Below are positions 26,518 through 38,760 of a stretch of DNA of 64,000 nucleotides, piece after piece (position 1 is the first letter of the stretch; each line of letters begins with the position of its first letter). Source of the stretch: Steromphala cineraria. Lineage: Eukaryota; Mollusca; Gastropoda; Trochida; Trochidae. The DNA lies in the NCBI GenBank assembly GCA_916613615.1, contig OU744731.1:62088880-62152879 (forward strand), given 5' to 3'. The position numbers and the translations under genes were made by a program. The notes beneath the pieces were generated by a model. The model did not search any database, had not been told where the DNA came from, and was given only the letters and a program-made list of their open reading frames with translations.

Positions 26518-26642
26518 AGAAAATACATTTATTCATTTTAATTTTTTTTAGATCCTTATTAAATATCCTGTTGCTACTCCGCTAATAACTAGGATACATT
26601 GCCTCGAAACGTCGACTCAGTCGCATTACAAATGTATTTTCT
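26518..26642. repeat. Short element with perfect 13-bp inverted ends
   Basis: AGAAAATACATTT at 26,518-26,530 is exactly inverted at 26,630-26,642. The 99 bp between include the small palindrome CGACTCAGTCG. It could be a tiny MITE or a chance inverted repeat in AT-rich DNA. Confidence 0.4.
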
Positions 26643-28352
26643 ATGTTATGTGTTTGAAAAGACATCGACATATGTTATTTATAATAACAATTTTGTTTTA
26701 ACATGAGAGGTAAAGGTTTTCTGTAGCTGTAACATTTGCATTTACAAAGTTATATGTTAGAAAATTGCGTGCAAATGTCAAAAGTCGGAATGATGACTCT
26801 TCTTTTCTTAAAAACAGATTGTTTTTCATGTTCTCTTGTAAAATATGTCTTCTCACCGGATATCGTGTTTCAATTTTTTTTATTGAATTGTTTCCTATCA
26901 CATTTTCTTTGTATAAAAATGAGGCATTTTTCAAGGTTTAAGATCGAGAATCTAACATTCTGTGTAACGATTTTTATTACTTCTTTGAAGAAGTTTCAAT
27001 TTTACATTTTTGTATCAAGCGAACTTGGTTTAAAAAATAATGTTTGTTCCCTGAAAATTAGAGAAACATTCCATTATGAAACAGTCTATTGTTCCCGTTG
27101 CCTGTTGTGTAAAATTTTCAATGGCTACTTCTTTTGTTATTTCATTTAACACTTTCGTAAAAAGTTCAATCAAATTATATTGAAATTTGTCCTCAAGTTC
27201 CAGTATTAATCTGCTTGTAGTTCCTTAATGCCCGAAGGTTCCAATTTAATTACATACATTGTTTTTTACCATATCTGTATGGCATGAGCAACGACGGATC
27301 TTTCATTTGGTACTGTAAAACTGCCTGCAAATGCACACAATCATGATAACGAGTAAGTAAAAAACAACTAATTGTGGATGTATAATGATGTGATTTCTGA
27401 ATAATGATGGTAACAAGTATCTGATAAACTAATATAAGTTTATGTCAAAGGAACTGAACTGTGAACTTCTTGCTTAGCATGTCCTATCTAACTATACATC
27501 AAGCATAAAGCAAAGGTTGAAAAATGATAATTTAAAGAAAGGAAGAAAAGACATAGGTCATATATACAATTGAGAAGATCAATCATATGAAGAAGGTTTG
27601 TTCCATTTGTATTGCAGTTAAAAACAATAAATCTAGTTTTAGTGCGTTTTACGTATTATTCTTTCATTGTTTGCTATGCAAAGGTTTTGAATTGAATATT
27701 CCGACAATTTAATCTCTAACAGAACTGCCAATATATTCTGATCAATAGGCCAAATAAAACACTGTCCATGATTAAGTGACTAATTAGAAAACGTCAAGTT
27801 TAATAATGAGGAAAAAGGATGTACTATGGTTTCTTTTCAGTTGAACATTATTATGTTTAATGAAGCTTTATTATTCTCATTTAGAAAGTTTACAAGTGTC
27901 ACATGACTGAAGAAAATAATACTAATCGTTAAGATTATCTGAGGATTTATTGATGTATCCTTTGAAAATCAACACATAATTCTATTCTCTGTTAATGTAT
28001 GTTCCACATTGGAAGAATATTGTCGTGTTTATTGTTAATTGTCAGTTGACATTTGTCAGAATGATTGATTTTCTTCGTGAAACTGGAGAACTTTTGTTTT
28101 CTACAATTGAGGATATGGTTAATTTGAAGAAGAAGGCTAGGTCCATTTTTTTGGCAGTTAAAAACAATAAATCCTGTTTTAGTGCATATTGCGTCTTATT
28201 TTAATTATTTCCTTTTAATGTCCTTCTTGATATACCCTGATCATATAACTGTTAAGTTTCCCGAATTCAAATTCATTCCTGATTTTTCAACTATCTTTTC
28301 TGATTAACATGTTAACATTCTTATTTTATGTATAATTGCCCCCTTACCTCTA

Positions 28353-28469
28353 TCTATTGAATAATCTAACAATGTTGTCATATGTAGGTTATCTATTGAA
28401 TACTCTAACAATGTTGTCATATGTTGGTTATGTATTGAATACTCTAACAATGTTGCCATATGTTAGTTT
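28353..28469. repeat. 39-bp tandem repeat, three units
   Basis: Units start at 28,353, 28,392 and 28,431 and share 'tattgaatactctaacaatg', with a few substitutions. Because 39 is divisible by three, the plus frame through it (28,336-28,581) shows three 13-residue repeats. No domain is recognisable and I do not call it a gene. Confidence 0.8.
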
Positions 28470-29027
28470 TCAAACAGGGCAACCAATAGTAAACTTTAAC
28501 TTTGAAAGGCATGAATTGAAAGATAATAAGCGTCTCAAATTTAAATTGAGAATTTTCCACATAGATTTTTTTCGATACTAAAAAGGAATAGTTTAACAAT
28601 GGCTTGTGCTACATTTTGTGGTGATCTTTCTGAAAGCCCCCGTAATGTTTACTGTTGTGACAAAATCTTATTTTGATCAATGGATTATTTCACATATAAA
28701 AGTTAAACTAAATTATTTAATGTTTCACTAAACAAAATCAATCAATCACGTGTGTAACATTGAATCCCAAACACCAATAATTATAGAAGAACAATTCGAC
28801 AAATGATTGTTGCAGAAAAAAAAAAACAATTTAAAAAAAACCAATGATGAAATAAAATGGACGCGTTGAAACTCTGAGCAGTCAATGGTATCGTTATATA
28901 TGCTTGATATTCATGTATGGACTGTTTTTGCATTTGTCCATTGAAAAATTCGCTGCAATAGAACCTTTCAATTAAGTCAATTTCCTCCTACTATTTTTAA
29001 TAATACTTCTTAAAATTGTCTCCTTTA

Positions 29028-29332
29028 AGTTATTATTATTATTATTATCATTATTATAGTCCACTTGTATAGCGCATATTATCCATGCTTATTGCATGCT
29101 CAAAGCGCTTATTAACAGTAAGATTGTGAGAATAGATACGTTTTGAGGTTTTTGCGGAATGTCATCAAATTGTCACAGTTTGTTCAGGTAGGCTGTTCCA
29201 AGATTTTGCAGCTGCAAAGGAAAAACTGCGTTGGCCATTATTGGATGTTTTTACTCTGGGTATAGCAATAAGTCTTTTGTTCTGAGATCTCAGAGTTCGA
29301 GTGTGAGCATAAGGTGTGATAAGGTCAGACAG
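29028..29332 (-). pseudogene. CR1/L2-like LINE, 3' part (interrupted)
   Basis: Read on the minus strand, this holds the end of a CR1/L2-group retrotransposon ORF: LITPY..TRTLRS, then RSFSFAAAKSWNSLPEQ, then after a frameshift FRKNLKTYLFSQ and a stop. It continues into a 3' UTR with GCGCTTTGAGCATGC and ends in an (ATT)n-type tail (29,028-29,057 on the plus strand). It is separated from its upstream part (31,192-31,790) by another retrotransposon. Family assignment follows the well-known 'LHWLP...LRS...AAP.WNSLP' signature. The copy is dead because of a frameshift, a stop and an internal deletion. Confidence 0.85.
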
Positions 29333-31191
29333 AGTCGTTTCCAGATAGCTGGTCCCGCTCAATTATTGTACCAATACATAAAAAGGGGGCTACAAATAAC
29401 CCAGATAATTATAGAGGTATATCCCTTATGAGTGTAATTGGACAAATATTCACATCTATTCTAAACAACAGACTCTCGAACTGGTCAAGTTTAAAGAACC
29501 TTATCCCTGAATGCCAAGCCGGATTTAGAAAAGATTACTCGACTTCTGACCATATTTTCACACTATATGCAATAATTCAAAAATGCTTAACATAAACTTT
29601 ATGTAGCGTTTGTCGATTTTAAAAAGGCTTTTGACTCTGTTGATCGTTTTAAACTGTGGCAATGTTTAAGGAAGGCCGGTTTACAAGGGAGTATGTACTC
29701 TATTTTAAAATCAATGTATTCAAATATCAAATCATGTGTTCGTTGTGATGATGGTGTCACCGATTATTTCGACTGTCCCATTGGAGTTCGGCAAGGGTGT
29801 ATTTTAAGCCCAATACTGTTTTCCTTCTTTATAAGCAAACTGTATTACGATATGTCAATGTTAGGTAAACATGGTGTACAAATGTTTCCAGCTATGTTGC
29901 CGATGATGTTATTCTGGTTTCAGATACAATTATCGGTCTACAAAACCAACTGAATGTTTTGGAAAGATATACAAACGAATGGAAATTATTTGTTAATTTT
30001 GATAAAACAAATATTGTTATCTTTAGAAGAAGTGGTCCAGTCGCCTCTAAAGAAAAATGGTTTTTGAATGGTAAACAGGTAACTATCTTAAATAATTATA
30101 CCTATCTAGGGCTTATGTTTTCCTATACTATGAATTTTAAAAAGAGTGTCTTAGACTTGAAGTCACGTGCCAAAAAGGCACTTATCAATGTTATGTCAGT
30201 ATCCCAGAGTTTTGACATTTTATACCCGAAGATATTTTTTAAATTGTTTGATTCACAAATCCAACCTATTATGCTATATGGATCTGAAATCTGGGGATTT
30301 CAACGTCATGATTGTATCGAGAACTTACATCTTTTAGCATGTAAAAGATTTTTAAATGTGGCCCAAGCAACACAAAACTCCATGATTTATGGGGAATGTG
30401 GTAGATATCCAATATATATAAACTCACAAAGTAGATGTCTAAAATTTTGGCTAAGGATCCTTAGAATGCAGGAACAAAGATTACCAAAGCAAGCATATAA
30501 CATGCTTGTTCATATAGATGATAAAGGTAAGATAACATGGGCAACTCATATTAAAAACTTATTATTTATCCATGGGTTTCGATTTGTATTGCTTAATCAA
30601 ACAGTTGGTAATGTTACCGTATTTCTTAAGCAATTCCGAGATCAATCTGTTACTATGTTTTATCAAGAATGGAACTCAAATCTAGACAATAGCACAAGAT
30701 ACCAATTGTATAGATCATTTAATAGCTTAATTCAACTAGAGTTGTATCTTTCTGCACTGACATCTAGAAACATAAGACGCACATTTGTTAACTTTCGATT
30801 TGGCTTGTTAGATTTATCAGTAAATAAAGGCAGAAGATTTCCCAAGAAAGAAGTTTAAGAATATGCCCATTATGCAAATCTGCAGTAGAGGATGAAATCC
30901 ATTTTGCTTTTGTGTGTCCACATTATGCTGATTTAAGAAAACGATACATTTCAAATTATTACCTTTTAAAGTATCCTAAAACTGCCTTTGTTTCAATTCT
31001 ATCCTCGAAAAATGAAAATGTGATAAGGAATTTAGCGCTCTTTGTAAAACATGCTGTTGTCCGAAGAGACAACCTATTATCTGAATTGTTAAACCTGCTG
31101 TGAATTGTCTGTATATGTGTACTTTGTAAACTTGTATCATTTGTATTTGGGCCGGAGGCCTGAATTACAATAAACTTCTTTGTCTTGTCTT
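29333..31191 (+). pseudogene. 5'-truncated non-LTR retrotransposon (RT)
   Basis: Remnant of a non-LTR retrotransposon second ORF. In order: a 'NPDNYRGISLMSVIGQ' start of the reverse transcriptase; the palm motif FVDFKKAFDSVD with the catalytic aspartate (about 29,609-29,645); GVRQGCILSPILF (about 29,780-29,820); the ADD catalytic box (about 29,900); a long intact thumb and connection stretch (29,959-30,858); and a C-terminal zinc-knuckle of the C-x2-C...H...C type (about 30,860-30,930). The frame is broken by a stop near 29,595 and by shifts before the ADD box and near 30,855. The 5' end, including any endonuclease, is missing. The 3' UTR 'GGGCCGGAGGCCTGAATTAC' ends in AATAAA and a TCTTG tail. 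GACAG flanks it (29,328-29,332 and 31,192-31,196). The clade is uncertain. Confidence 0.92.
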
Positions 31192-31790
31192 GACAGGTAA
31201 ACAGGTGATTGTCCAGAAAGGCATTTGAATGTTAGACACATGAGTTTGAAGGTGATTCTCTGTTCACAGGGTAACCAATGGAGATCCTTAAGAATAAGTG
31301 CTATATGATCTTACTTCCTACACAAAGAAACGATCCGTGCTGCTGTGTTTTGCACACACTGTAGGCTGTTGATCTGTTTCTTTGTTCCACCGGCCAGGAG
31401 ACTGTTGCAATAGTCCAGTTCTGACATCACTAGTGACGTCATCAAAATAATTGCTGATTCTTTTGTAATGTGACCAATGTTTCTGAGGATGAAATAGCAT
31501 GATTTTGTTATTCTGTTCACATGATTGTCTAGACAGAGGTCAGCATCAATGATGACACCAAGGTCACGTACATTATCAGACATGGAGATGGAGGAGTTTC
31601 CGAGTTGCAGAGACTGTATACCCGAATGATGTCTGTCTGAAGGTCTTCCAAGTAGTAGGCATTCAGTTTTGCTGTCGTTTAGCTTCAACTTATTGTTGAG
31701 CATCCATGATTTGATGTCATCAAAGCAGCATCAGCATACATGTGATGGTCTACTGGGTGCTCTCTGATGACTGATCCTAATTCTGTTACA
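31192..31790 (-). pseudogene. CR1/L2-like LINE, RT part (interrupted)
   Basis: Minus-strand reverse transcriptase C-terminal region of the same element as 29,028-29,332. A 'HHMYAD' remnant of the catalytic YADD box (about 31,735) is followed, after an internal deletion, by WMLNNKLKLNDSKTE, then LGVIIDADL, LDYCNSLLAGG and NTAARIVSL. An in-frame stop lies at 31,311-31,313, followed by LKDLHWLP and SPVYL. The reading frame then continues across the inserted retrotransposon into 29,332. The element was already 5'-truncated and carries the stop and the deletion, so it was probably inactive. Confidence 0.88.
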
Positions 31791-32813
31791 ATTTTTTTTT
31801 AAATTAACAGCTCGAATGCAGTCAATTTAATGTCATATTTATTATATATCAAGAATTGGTTTCATCTATTTAACTAACTTAAAATACAGCAGTGACGTCA
31901 CTCCAGTGTGCCAATCGTACATTATCCTTCAGGAATCTACTGCAACTAAATGGGAAGTAAAGATTTGTGAGATGGTCCCTTCGATGTTCTCATTATCAGT
32001 TTGCATAATTCTATTACGTAACATTTATTCTATTTTCATTGAAAAACAAAAACAAAAACACGTTGAGATTAAGTAATTTGATTGAACTCATCTTTGACAC
32101 AACGTGGACATTTTCCATTGAAAATGTAACCTTGTCAAGCGTTGTTCTCTAATACATCTTATGTATATTGCAGTGCCTCTGGTATCCGTCATCAGCCTCA
32201 ATCGTGGTGTTTTGTATTAGTCTGCCGTTGTTAGGCGCAATTTATTGCAAGAAGATTCAGCAGTGTTTTCAGTATCTTCTGATGATTCTCACTCACAAGT
32301 ATATTCCTGGTCAAGATAATAGTTTCCTTGTCTATGTAGAATACTTGAGATATCCAATCCATCAACATTTCACACAGTTGTTGATTTCAAAACTCCTGTA
32401 ATACGATCGTTCACTTTTCGGATGAATCTCCTGAGAGAGACATTCTTCTCCTCTGCAGTTATTTCTTTTATCGTTTTCTTGAAGGAATGTCTCTTTACAT
32501 GGCATTCGTAGGTTTTCCCACTTTGTCCAAGTTTTGCATGTTTATACAGAGCATTATTTCCGTCTTAGTTCTCTTGGAAAATCTGGAAAACAAACCAAAT
32601 TATTATCAACTCTTGTTCAGAAAATGTTTGAACCCTGCCCTAACCTTGTTTAGTTTGCTTTAAAATTTAACAAAAGTAGAGTGACAGTGAAAATTAAGGA
32701 AATTTTTTATTGAACCATGCCTCTTGTTTGATTGAAGTACTGTTAAATTTGAGTATTTATCACATAAAGCCAATGTTGAATGTTATAAAAACCTAGGCTG
32801 TATTTTAAGTCAG

Positions 32814-32912
32814 ATAACATACGCGTAACCGTCCATTCGAGAAAAACAATGAACTCGGCGCTTCGCAGCTTGTACAATCTTTTTCACTAATAGACGGTTA
32901 CTTGTATGTTAT
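32814..32912. mobile_element. 99-bp mini inverted-repeat element
   Basis: ATAACATAC.CGTAACCGTC at the left end is inverted as GACGGTTACTTGTATGTTAT at the right end (about 24 bp, with a few mismatches). It encloses a GC-richer core ('gaactcggcgcttcgcagc'). It is too short to code. A flanking duplication is not clear. Confidence 0.5.
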
Positions 32913-33569
32913 TCTTAACATAATGCAATGTCGATCTTTTATTCTGTGGCCATGTTTCTACTCTCCTAAACAGGAAGTATTAATGAGTTATTTCCTGTTG
33001 ATTTAATTTATTCTAATCTTATCTCCTTGCAATGCACGTCGTTGTAGATGTATAACCCTGTTAGAATATAATATTTCGATATTTAAGAATTCATGAGTTG
33101 TAGGTAAAGTCAGGTGTAAACTGAACATGAGTTTAAAGAAGTTACTATGATTTCAAAGGTATCAAGGAGAAAGTTGATTAAAGCTCTGTGTAGATAATCC
33201 GACAAAATGTTGCCATTACTATATCTGCTTATTCATGTAAACCTCCTTGTGATTGGCTAATTTTTAAACATGATATCTTTCTCCTACAACATATTTGCTT
33301 TTACAAATGGCATAACGAGCTTTTTGGTAATGAAATCATGTAAGGAATCATTAAATTTTGACTTGGATGTTATACTGAGACCAGGGCACATGGTATTATA
33401 AAAACATGGCATTATCAAGTCAAACAATCGCAAAAAGTAGTTGTCATTAGCAGAAAAGTAAGCTCAATTGTCATTAACTTCACTAGTGTGATTGTAAAGT
33501 CCCTTAACTGTCGATGATTATATAGTTATCATTATATATATTATCAAACATAAATCTTTGTTCATAGAG

Positions 33570-33860
33570 TCTGAAACAATCAATCAATACAAGGATGTTA
33601 ATACCTTTTGTAGGATCATTTACAAACACTGTTTTTAGATTTATTGCAGGAATATTACATCTACTCGATAAGGTTGCTATGAAAGATTTATAGGAATAAT
33701 GTCTTGCATATTCTTCTCCTTGATGAAGAAATTGGAAGTGCATTACAAGGCTTTTTGCCTTAGGCATTTAACATCGGCGTCCAGTTGTGCAGAAAGAAGA
33801 TAAAGAACATCACAGTGTGGGTTTCTCATTGTATCGGTGTGGATTTCTCATTGTATCGAG
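33570..33860 (-). other. Conserved block shared with V2, possibly exonic
   Basis: Matches 52,212-52,500 better than its surroundings do. On the minus strand both copies hold a short stop-terminated frame (here NPHCDVLYLLSAQLDADVKC, then a few residues and TAA) followed by conserved sequence with an AATAAA-type hexamer in V2. It could be the last exon of a decayed gene or simply a slow-evolving repeat. Another frame on the same strand is also open in one copy, so coding is unproven. Confidence 0.25.
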
Positions 33861-34070
33861 ATAATGTCTTCAGGCCATTTCTTTGTAAGTTCCTTTCTTT
33901 TGGTCACTGTCAGATATTTCTGATCAACTCTGTAGAGTAACATTTGGTAACAATTCTGCATCACTGGATGTTCTTCGAATGTTTATAAGTATACTATATC
34001 ACATAACGCATTAAAACATAGATAAATGCGTACCAAAAGGGATGACAAAGCTTTTTATCCTGCTGATGTT

Positions 34071-34088
34071 GATGATGATGATGATGAT
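34071..34088. repeat. (GAT)n microsatellite
   Basis: A short run of GAT units. A related ATG/ATC-rich tract sits at the matching place in V2 (about 52,860-52,880). Confidence 0.8.
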
Positions 34089-35139
34089 CATGGTTATATT
34101 CTTAATCATTATCAATATTGACATGCATGGTCTTTGATGTAAGTGATTGTGATGTTTATTATCATGCTATATGTTCTAGTCATCTTTGTGCAAACGACAG
34201 CTTCAATCGTATTACGTACATATATAATTGTATCTCATTACCCAATATTTCCTAAAAGTGCATCAGTAAATCATATTTTCAACATTTACATCTCAACGTT
34301 GACGGCATTCTAAAGTATAATAGATGCTATACATGTACAAAAACTGCTGTGTTGAGGTATGAGGTGAAAGGTCATTACAGTATCCTCGCTTTTCCAGTAA
34401 ATCTAGGGCAATAGTGCTAAAAGATGAATCATCGCCACCAAGCGGACATTGATTAAGTACAGCAGAAGCTAACTTCAAATACCAAATGATCACAGGCTAC
34501 ATGTCTGTGTAATAATCCATTTTATATTTACTCGGATATATAGGCAGTTGAAAACGTAAATATCTCTTTTTCCATTATAACAGATTGTAGATGAATATGT
34601 ATCTCTTGGATGTTTTGTTTTTGAACAAAACACGTATTCAAGGTTCTGTTTTTTTCAAAAGCATTTGACAGATCGAGTACATTCTCTTACATATGACATG
34701 GCATGACATGAAATTGTTGACATATAATTTCCATCAAATCAGAACTATCAATACCCATGTCCTGTTTTTGTTATTGAGGCTTTTCATTACATAACAGTTA
34801 ACTGCCATTGGTTTATATCACAGTATTTGGTAGATCTGTTTGATAATATTTTATATTGGCATTCATATGATTTATGTCACTTGACTCACTTTCTTTATAT
34901 TATTGGAGATGACAATCACACAAGTTGTTTTATGTCTAAAGAAGGCATGATATCTTTTTGGAATTTGCGAATCAATTCTTTGTTTTAAATGACTTATTCT
35001 GAGCGAAATTCGAATTAAATGAATCATAATTAATGTTAGTTATATTCATGAAAGAAAAAAATAAAGACAATCGGTTCAATGCTTAATCGTAACTTCCAAT
35101 GGATAAGCTAAATTTCTCGGGATATTAATACAAATTCCC

Positions 35140-35745
35140 ACTTAACTATTCAACAGCTCCACCAGACTTTGCATCTAGGAAGGTCAGAACTTTACATGTC
35201 TGCTTCAATCGCTTCATCAGATACCAGACAAATACATGGACATATTTCCTTAGCAGGTCTGTTGATATTGATATTTAGAAAACCATCGCCAGTCAGTTAA
35301 CTAGAGCGTAATGGAATGAACCATGTTTTGTCAGGAAGAAAGTGGTTGAAAAAATCACTGACTTAGGGATTTTAACAAAAAACAATCAGAGCCCAATTAA
35401 GAGTTTCCAATTATATTTCATTGTTTTTATTTTAATTTTATTGCCCAGCCTGCATAGAGTGGAAATTTACTTTATCAACATATGAATCTATTGTTAACTC
35501 TGATCTAACAACCAGACGCTTTTGTTATCTGTTAAATTAGGCATAATTGGAAATGAGTTATGCTTAAGCGTGAACATGAAAAATGCCATCTTACTCCATA
35601 CTACTTTATTTGAACACTATATCCTAATATTTTTCCGGAATTCATTTCCATTGTCTGATTTTGCTGGAATTCATTTACGTTCTCTTATGGTAATACAAAC
35701 ATGAATGATTAGGTAACCAATTTTCATTTTATATTGAACTTGTTT
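35140..35745. repeat. V1 internal tandem repeat, copy a
   Basis: Aligns with 35,755-36,860 in V1 and 54,770-55,520 in V2 ('ctattcaacag.tccac.aga', 'atgtctgcttcaatcgcttc', 'ggacata.ttcctt.agcag'). On the minus strand the copies here and in V2 share a short frame (PAKE.CPC.CLV.DEAIEAD, then a stop). The second V1 copy is disrupted. Confidence 0.6.
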
Positions 35746-35754
35746 CTTTGCATT

Positions 35755-36860
35755 TACTATTCAACAGTTCCACCAGATCCACTCTGGATCTAGGAAGAAC
35801 TCTATATGTCTGCTTTAATCACTCTATCAAACCAGACAATTGCATGGACATACTTCCTTTAGCAAGTTTGTCTGGCTCCTGATACTAAGCAAACAATCGC
35901 TGGACAGTTAACAAGAGCGGAATGGAATGAACCAAGTTTTGTCAGAAAGAAAGTGGGTCTAAAGAATTGCTGACTTAGGGATTCTTACCACAATAGGAGC
36001 CAATCAGAGCCAAATTTAGAGTTTCCAATTATGAAGGCTTTATGAAGCCTGAATAGATCCAAGATTTGCTTAATCGCCATATGATCCAATTGTAAAATGT
36101 AATCTACCTACCACAAGCTTTCATAATGTGACAATGGAGGCATAATTGGAAATGAGTTATAATAAAGCATGAACGTTTGTTTGATATCACACTTGTTCAG
36201 TAGAGAGCCTGAAGAAGTCGACGCTCTTCAAATCTCAAAATCAAATATATTTATATAATCCGAATATACTGTTTAAAGATTAACGACAAACAGGCTTTAT
36301 AAATGTCATCATAATATATTTAAAATGAATGCTTTTATTGATAAATTGTTGTCTGGTATTCATATGTATATGAATATGTGCCTCATAAAGAATATTTATT
36401 ACCCATATGGTTGAAAATAAGTGATCACATATTTTCAATATGAGCACTAGTGCACATATCACTTTTGCCTAGCAACGATTGTTGTAGCGCGACTTCCCGT
36501 ATATTTTCGCCTGTGACGTCATAACATCATTGTTCGTGACGTTACTGTAGCCGGTCGTCGCAAGGGAAGCGGCAAGTTTCTCTGATATTTCTAAGATTGT
36601 AAAATGGAATAGAATCGGTAATAAAGAAATTAATACTCTCGGAAGTGCCTCATATAACTTATACGAAACTCATGCAAATTTGTGTATAACACTCGTTTCG
36701 TAAAAGTCATATGACACACTTCCTAGGGTAATAATCTCTATATCTTACCCTATGCTACTTATTTCAACACTTCATCCCTAAAGTTTGCTGGAATTTATTT
36801 CCTTTGTCTTATTGTCACACAAACATAAATGATTTGGGAAGTCTAATTCCTTTTATTGTT
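35755..36860. repeat. V1 internal tandem repeat, copy b
   Basis: Second V1 copy of the block at 35,140-35,745. It is longer, and carries about 400 bp of extra sequence (about 36,370-36,780), including a GC-richer stretch with 'gtgacgtcataacatcattg', that V2 lacks at the corresponding position (55,385-55,430). That stretch is probably an inserted element, but I could not define its ends. Confidence 0.5.
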
Positions 36861-38463
36861 TCTTAGGATTTAGATGTGAACATTTGTAACCGTTTGGCGG
36901 ATTGTTTTCATGGCCTCCATCGTCCATCAATTAAAGAAACAGAAGCCTCAAAAGGTGAAACTTTGAGCATAGACTTCTCAGCTTATAAGGGTTATAACAT
37001 ATGATACCCGACAAAAGTAAAGACTCATTCTCAAGTAAGAGAACAATTGTAAGAAACTGAATCCTGTTTGCTCAGGTCCTATCTTGATACCAATTTGTCA
37101 TACATGTGACATCAATCGATTTAAAAACATGTGTATCAATTGTCAATTGCCAAGGAGGACTGCATAGCGTTCGTCATAAGGATCCCCTCATATCGGGAAC
37201 AAAGTTTCATTATTCGTGTCAAATGATGTGTTAGCTCTCCTTACACCATGGGTACTGCATCTATACATAAACATGTATATTGGCCTTCCTAGTTCTTATG
37301 TTATTTGCTTAAAACCAAAACAGTCTAGATAACTGTATCTCAAAAACAGCAAATAATGGTAATGATCTTCGTAGTAGCAACTTTATCTTATAATTCCAAT
37401 AAAGGCATTCATGTCATTCATCATCATCAAATTATGAATGTGGAGCAATAGGTATAAGACTGTGTGACCTATTCTTGATCCAACTTCACTATGTGATGAT
37501 TGCTTGATTGAGTTGAAATGGAGATGTATATATCTATTATGGTACTTACTGCTTACTTTCCTATAAGGCGTTAAATAGAAGTTTGACATTCTCTCCCAAG
37601 AAACAGAATAAATCATGAAATGTTGACTGAACCTCATAATAGACTTTTTGCTCATTTGGGTTTAAATTTTCACGAATTGATCTATTCAGACGATGCATAT
37701 TCATGTGACTATATGTTATGAACTGTTGATAATGCCTCTGTTCTTATTTTCCGAGTTTGTGGGGTGGAATGGTAGATGCCTGCTTGGGGCAATTCAAATA
37801 GATTGAGGTACAAATGTTACATTTGATACGGATGTGATCTAATTAGAGCAGAGGCTTGGTCAACATTTCATCTTCCTCTGTGGGAAGAGACTGGAGAAAT
37901 GGTATTTTGACCATTGTTTGGGAAACCACTATTGATTTCCCTAATGCTGAAAGGCGAGGCTTATGCGGGATATTAATATCGCTGCATGGTGCCCTTAACA
38001 GGATGCCCAGTTAGTTACGCTGGCTGAACTCATCTTGGGACAATAATTCAAGTAGACAGCGACTTTTATGTTCGATTAAGGCGGATTAATTTTCAACCCA
38101 TGCTATTGTTCCAAGAATGAAGTGAAACGTCATTCCTGTCATTTAGAACTCACTTAAGTGATTGATATCACAATTGTTAACTACCCTTGTCAATAATTTG
38201 ATATTGTATACCATATTGCAACGTTATTACTGTTTATCCTTACCGATATATTTATAGATAATCTTCAATAGCATGTTATACAAGAAGGTGAAATTCAAAA
38301 CAGTTATTAAATTGAACATTTATGGAACGATATGTATATCTTTTTGATTACTGAAATGAGTTTATCTGTTAATACTCGCTGTTGTGATTTCCAAAACATA
38401 TAGACAAATCTAATTTCCAAGTTAACATTGCAATTTTGTCCTTGATGTGTATAAAATAACAAT

Positions 38464-38760
38464 AGTATGTCCATTTATAAAGCGGACGTATCTGTATCAT
38501 CGGACGCGTCACATCTTAAGATGGGGCGGATCCGCAGATGGGATGATACATATCCAGCTAATCTGATGATGTTCAGGGCGCTATGGGGATATTATTACCC
38601 TTGTCTAAACAAAGCTGACAGACGTGTGGCAAGAAGAACACAAACTACTTACACTTTTACCTTTTTCCTGCTTGGTGAATAAATTATCTTACCCAAAGCG
38701 GTTGACTGAGCAGTTCAAACGGCCACGTGCCAAGAGAATAGGTTTTAAGCTCCGCTACTT
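38464..38760. repeat. SINE-like interspersed repeat
   Basis: A GC-richer island. 'ggcgctatggggatattatt', 'acccttgtct.a.c.aagctgaca' and a following stretch recur loosely at 63,075-63,200 ('gaggagcattataacccttgtctgacccaagctgaca'). No V1 counterpart is evident at the matching point (about 22,560). The 71-codon frame inside has no recognisable domain. Confidence 0.4.

Larger units (their letters stand above)
21955..37600. repeat. Large tandem duplication, copy V1
   Basis: Collinear with V2: 21,955-25,530 with 37,850-40,870; 26,690-28,200 with 49,160-50,960; 31,840-36,480 with 51,640-55,520. Identity is visibly lower than between U1 and U2, with many indels, but short blocks stay strongly conserved (for example 33,570-33,860). 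V1-specific material includes the nested LINEs at 29,028-31,790 and roughly 900 bp at 23,620-24,580. No host gene is recognised. Confidence 0.75.

Noticed and set aside
26736..27149. 137-codon Phe/Cys-rich plus-strand frame
   Set aside because: The V2 counterpart (about 49,200-50,060) is not open and is interrupted by a LINE; composition is that of translated AT-rich DNA.
36470..36700. Possible promoter or CRE (GTGACGTCATAAC) in the V1 internal repeat
   Set aside because: It sits in a V1-only insertion with no gene nearby; a lone motif match is not enough.
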